Assembly (NCBI RefSeq): GCF_000497445.1
Contig: NZ_CM002285.1
Coordinates: 7,744,354 to 7,808,353 of the forward strand
Length of the DNA stretch: 64,000 bases
Direction of reading: 5' to 3'
From: Streptomyces roseochromogenus subsp. oscitans DS 12.976
Lineage (GTDB): Bacteria; Actinomycetota; Actinomycetes; Streptomycetales; Streptomycetaceae
The translations under genes were made by a program, and so were the position numbers. Shown piece after piece: positions 61,166-64,000 of this stretch. The notes under the pieces are model-generated. The model did no database searches. It was not told where the DNA came from and saw only the letters and a list, made by a program, of their open reading frames with translations. Position 1 is the first letter of the stretch; each line of letters starts with the position of its first letter.

Positions 61166-62972
61166 GATCCACCTCGGCGACTGGGTCGACTCCGGCGTCA
61201 ACTGGCTGGTCGGCCACCTCTCCTGGCTCTTCGACGCCGTCAAGACCGTCATGGAGGGCATGTACAACGGCATCGACGCCGTGCTCAGCGCCCCCGCGCC
61301 GCTGCTGATGGCCGGCATCCTCGCCGTCATCGCCTGGTGGCTGCGCGGCCTCATCGCAGGCGTCCTCGCCTTCGCCGGATTCGCGCTGGTCGACTCGCTC
61401 GACCTGTGGGACCGGGCGATGTCCACGCTCGCCCTGGTCCTGGTGGCGACCGTGATCGCGCTGGTGATCTCCCTCCCGCTGGGCATCTGGGCGGCCCGCT
61501 CCAAGGCCGTCAGCGCGGCCGTACGACCCGTCCTGGACCTGCTCCAGACGATGCCGTCGATGGTCCTGCTGATCCCGGCCATGCTCTTCTTCGGCCTCGG
61601 CACCGCCGCCGGTGTCGTCGCCACCCTGATCTTCGCGCTCGCCCCCGGCGTCCGCATGACCGAGCTGGGCATCCGCCAGGTCGACGCCGAACTGGTCGAG
61701 GCCGCCGAGGCGTTCGGCACCACCCCGCGGGACATCCTGTGGCGCGTCCAGCTGCCGCTCGCCCTGCCGACCATCATGGCCGGCGTCAACCAGGTGATCA
61801 TGCTCGGCCTGTCCATGGTCGTCATCGCCGGCATGGTCGGCACCGGCGGCCTCGGCGGCGCCGTGAACGAGGCCATCGGCCAGCTCGACATCGGCTACGG
61901 CTTCGAGGCGGGCGTCGGCATCGTCGTCCTCGCCATCTACCTGGACCGGATCACCGGCGCGCTCGGCACCCAGCTCTCCCCGCTGGGCCGCAGGGCCGCC
62001 GCCAAGGCGCCCACGCGCGCGTGGACGTACCGGCCGCGCCCGGCCGTCGCCGTCATCGGCGTCGTCGTCCTCGCGCTCGTGGCGGGCGGAATGGGGATCT
62101 TCGGCTCCTCCAACGGCACCTCCGAGGCCTCCGGCACCGACGTCGGCAAGGGCAAGGAGATCAACATCGGCTACATCCCCTGGGACGAGGGCATCGCCTC
62201 GACCTTCCTCTGGAAGGAGATCCTGGAGGAGCGCGGCTTCAAGGTCACCACCACCCAGTACGCGGCCGGCCCCCTCTACACCGGCCTCGCCACCGGCCAG
62301 ATCGACTTCGAGACCGACTCCTGGCTGCCCACCACCCACGCCGAGTACTGGAAGAAGTACGGCAAGCAGCTCGACGACCTCGGCCCGTGGTTCGGCCCCA
62401 CCTCCCTGGAGCTGACCGTCCCGTCGTACGTGAAGGACGTGAACTCCCTGGCGGACCTGAAGGCGCACGCCTCCGAGTTCGGCGGGAAGATCGTCGGCAT
62501 CGAGCCCAGCGCGGGTGAGATGGGCCTGCTCAAGAGCAAGGTCCTCAAGGCGTACGGCCTGGACGGCACGTATCAGGTGATCGACGGCTCCACCCCGGCC
62601 ATGCTCGCCGAGCTCCAGCGTGCCTATGCCAAGAAGGAGCCGGTCGTCGTCACCCTGTGGTCCCCGCACTGGGCCTACAGCGACTACGACCTGAAGAAGC
62701 TCAAGGACCCCGAGGGCGCCTGGGGCAAGGGCGACGGCGTGCACACCCTCGCCCGCAAGGGCTTCGCCGGCGACAACCCGCAGGTCGGCAAGTGGCTGAA
62801 GAGCTTCTCCATGACCGAGCAGCAGCTCACGGACCTGGAGTCGCAGATCCAGAAGGCGGCCAAGGGCAAGGAGCAGGACGCCGTCCGCGGCTGGCTGCGC
62901 AAGCACCCCGGCCTGGTCGACAAGTGGGCCCCGGTCGCCAAGGACGACGCCCAGCGCCAGGCGGCCGGGTGA
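61158..62972 (+). CDS. Fused glycine betaine permease and substrate-binding protein
   Basis: 604-residue fusion. Residues 1-300 are the permease: seven or so helices with the conserved EAAEAFGTTPRDILWRVQLPLALPTIMAGV loop near 178. A membrane helix (AVAVIGVVVLALVAGGMGIFG) near 300-320 leads to an external binding domain with IGYIPWDEGIASTFLWKEILEERGF near 337 and the aromatic-cage residues in LGPWFGP, VVTLWSPHWAY and DSWLPTTHAEYW. Such OpuA-type fusions import glycine betaine during osmotic stress. Translational overlap with proV makes a two-gene operon. Confidence 0.92.
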   Translation: MPRIHLGDWVDSGVNWLVGHLSWLFDAVKTVMEGMYNGIDAVLSAPAPLLMAGILAVIAWWLRGLIAGVLAFAGFALVDSLDLWDRAMSTLALVLVATVIALVISLPLGIWAARSKAVSAAVRPVLDLLQTMPSMVLLIPAMLFFGLGTAAGVVATLIFALAPGVRMTELGIRQVDAELVEAAEAFGTTPRDILWRVQLPLALPTIMAGVNQVIMLGLSMVVIAGMVGTGGLGGAVNEAIGQLDIGYGFEAGVGIVVLAIYLDRITGALGTQLSPLGRRAAAKAPTRAWTYRPRPAVAVIGVVVLALVAGGMGIFGSSNGTSEASGTDVGKGKEINIGYIPWDEGIASTFLWKEILEERGFKVTTTQYAAGPLYTGLATGQIDFETDSWLPTTHAEYWKKYGKQLDDLGPWFGPTSLELTVPSYVKDVNSLADLKAHASEFGGKIVGIEPSAGEMGLLKSKVLKAYGLDGTYQVIDGSTPAMLAELQRAYAKKEPVVVTLWSPHWAYSDYDLKKLKDPEGAWGKGDGVHTLARKGFAGDNPQVGKWLKSFSMTEQQLTDLESQIQKAAKGKEQDAVRGWLRKHPGLVDKWAPVAKDDAQRQAAG

Positions 62973-63369
62973 CCTGACCTTCCCGGACCGCCCCCCGAGG
63001 GGCGGGCTGCGCCGGACGCCACCGAGCGCCCGGCGGCGGCCCGCCCCTCGCGGCGTCTTGAGGCCTGTGTCTGTACGGCAAGAATCCGGCCAACCACGTT
63101 CCGTGATGACCGTTGGCCCTCGCCTGGGTGCCTGGCCCAGCTGATCGGCATATTCACCCCTGCCCAGGCGTGCGTCCCGGGAGGGCCCGGACCCCCGTCA
63201 CACTGGCGCGAACCGTGAGGTTGGGGGCTCGGCGGCATGTCGGGGATGTGTCAGGCACGTGAAACGGTTTGCCGAACATGCGTAGGGTGCAGAGAAGTCA
63301 TCAGGAGGCGGCTGCCCCGACCCGGGCACCCGTACAGCGGCACTACGAGCGAGGGAGGGAGCCGGAGCG
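62973..63369. other. Gene-free region between the betaine operon and the XRE-cupin gene (397 bp)
   Basis: No gene is supported. The left third is the operon terminator. The right part contains TAGGGT at 63283-63288, a likely -10 for the regulator, and GAGGGAGGGAG before its ATG as the Shine-Dalgarno. Nothing else is recognised. Confidence 0.5.
62996..63050 (+). terminator. Terminator after the glycine betaine operon
   Basis: Perfect 12-bp arms CGAGGGGCGGGC and GCCCGCCCCTCG with an additional CGCCGG/CCGGCG stem inside a 31-base loop, 24 bases past the stop. Confidence 0.75.
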
Positions 63370-63939
63370 ATGGGCGACCACAAAGAGCAGCCTGTGCGGG
63401 TGGGCGCGGCCGTCCGGCGGCGCCGCCGCGCCCTGGAGCTGACGCTCGCCGTCGTGGCCGAGCGCACCGGTCTCTCGGTGCCCTTCCTCAGCCAGGTCGA
63501 GAACGACCGGGCCCGCCCCAGCCGCAGCTCGCTGGAGAAGCTCGCCGACGCCCTGCGCACCACGGCCGTCGAACTCCTCGCCGCCGCCGACCCGGCGGCC
63601 AGCGTCGACGTCGTGCGTGCCGACCCGGCCGCCGAGGACGACTTCGCGCCGCGCACCCGCTCCCTGGTGCGCGGCCACCACCAGCTGCACGCCTCCGAGT
63701 TCACCGGCGACCACGACGCCGGCCGCGAGTTCCAGCACCGCAACGACGAGCTGATGTACGTCGCCCACGGCGCGGTGGAGATCGAGGCCGAGGGCCGCGC
63801 ATATCGCCTCGGCCGAGGCGACACCCTGTATCTGACCGGTGGGGTCCGGCATCGCTGGCGCGCGACGGTCCCGGACACACGGGTCATCGTGGTGGCGGTG
63901 GCCGAACACATCGAAGCGGTCCAGGACCGGTCCCGTTAG
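63370..63939 (+). CDS. XRE-family regulator with cupin domain
   Basis: 189-residue regulator. The helix-turn-helix LTLAVVAERTGLSVPFLSQVENDRARPSRSSLEKLADAL spans residues 25-63. A double-stranded beta-helix cupin follows, with FQHRNDELMYVAHGAVEIEAEGRAY near 119 and GDTLYLTGGVRHRWRA near 150. Cupin-type XRE proteins sense small metabolites. Position after the betaine operon suggests, but does not show, a link to it. The last base of its stop is the first base of the next gene's start. Confidence 0.9.
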   Translation: MGDHKEQPVRVGAAVRRRRRALELTLAVVAERTGLSVPFLSQVENDRARPSRSSLEKLADALRTTAVELLAAADPAASVDVVRADPAAEDDFAPRTRSLVRGHHQLHASEFTGDHDAGREFQHRNDELMYVAHGAVEIEAEGRAYRLGRGDTLYLTGGVRHRWRATVPDTRVIVVAVAEHIEAVQDRSR

Positions 63940-64000
63940 TGCGGGTCGTCTCCCTCGTACCGTCCCTCACCGAGGCCGTCGCCGTGACGCTCCCCGGAGT
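63939..64000 (+). CDS. Start of a helical-backbone metal receptor-type protein (cut by window edge)
   Basis: GTG 63939 opens a frame reading RVVSLVPSLTEAVAVTLPG up to the edge, which is the N-terminal pattern of cytosolic BtuF-like metal/cofactor-binding proteins. It shares its first base with the stop of the XRE-cupin gene. Only 20 codons are visible, so the assignment is from the short motif. Confidence 0.6.
   Translation, partial: MRVVSLVPSLTEAVAVTLPG

Overview
The window is a piece of the core chromosome of a Streptomyces. GC is very high with strong third-position C/G bias, starts are often GTG, operons overlap, and the gene order matches the S. coelicolor segment I remember from about SCO1671 (left) to SCO1616 (right). 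That order holds mshC, parJ, gylCAB/gylR, metH, the Pup-proteasome locus, tat and the rar conservon. Much of it is also collinear with the mycobacterial mshC-metH-trmI-mpa-dop-pup-prc-pafABC-tat-helY region. These comparisons are from memory; no search was run. I saw no tRNA, rRNA, CRISPR array, insertion sequence or integrase.

Layout. 0-10.8 kb: the repeat-rich start of a large protein, an aldo/keto reductase, an LLM oxidoreductase, a ferritin-like protein, a CorA-type transporter, an actinobacterial phosphatase/DUF3090/kinase-fold trio, the mycothiol ligase mshC, parJ, a FadR-type regulator with its likely operator, and an SMI1/KNR4 protein. 10.9-16.2 kb: the glycerol operon gylR-glpF-glpK-glpD on the minus strand. 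16.5-26.6 kb: metH, a HAD phosphatase, two tandem solute-binding lipoproteins without permeases, an orphan response regulator and a RecB-like nuclease. 26.7-47.2 kb: a site-2 protease whose N-terminal extension is out of frame, trmI, a secreted protein, a ferredoxin, then the Pup-proteasome system (arc/mpa, dop, pup, an endonuclease VII-type nuclease, prcB, prcA, pafA), two FKBP isomerases, pafB/pafC and tatA/tatC. A LacI regulator and an MFS transporter sit between prcA and pafA. 47.4-55.2 kb: a HelY-type helicase and the five-gene rar conservon ending in a cytochrome P450. 55.2-64 kb: a pseudouridine synthase, an acetyltransferase with a PadR remnant at its 3' end, a 5'-nucleotidase, an iron-box-controlled siderophore-interacting protein, a 5'-3' exonuclease, a glycine betaine ABC importer, an XRE-cupin regulator and the start of a helical-backbone metal receptor.

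How the genes work together. Dop deamidates Pup (which ends in GGQ), PafA ligates it to lysines, and the ARC/Mpa ATPase (which ends in GQYL) feeds pupylated proteins into the PrcAB proteasome. PafB and PafC are WYL regulators tied to the DNA-damage response in mycobacteria. GylR controls glycerol uptake (GlpF), phosphorylation (GlpK) and oxidation (GlpD). The rar genes resemble an on-membrane sensor/GTPase complex that restrains aerial growth in S. coelicolor.

The least explained items are an 11-bp-period repeat array between rarD and the rar P450, a single TTA codon in rarC, the frameshift in the site-2 protease, a reversal of strand composition over roughly 36-42.5 kb that starts beside the endonuclease VII gene, paired GylR-like palindromes, and the phosphatase/kinase-fold trio next to mshC.
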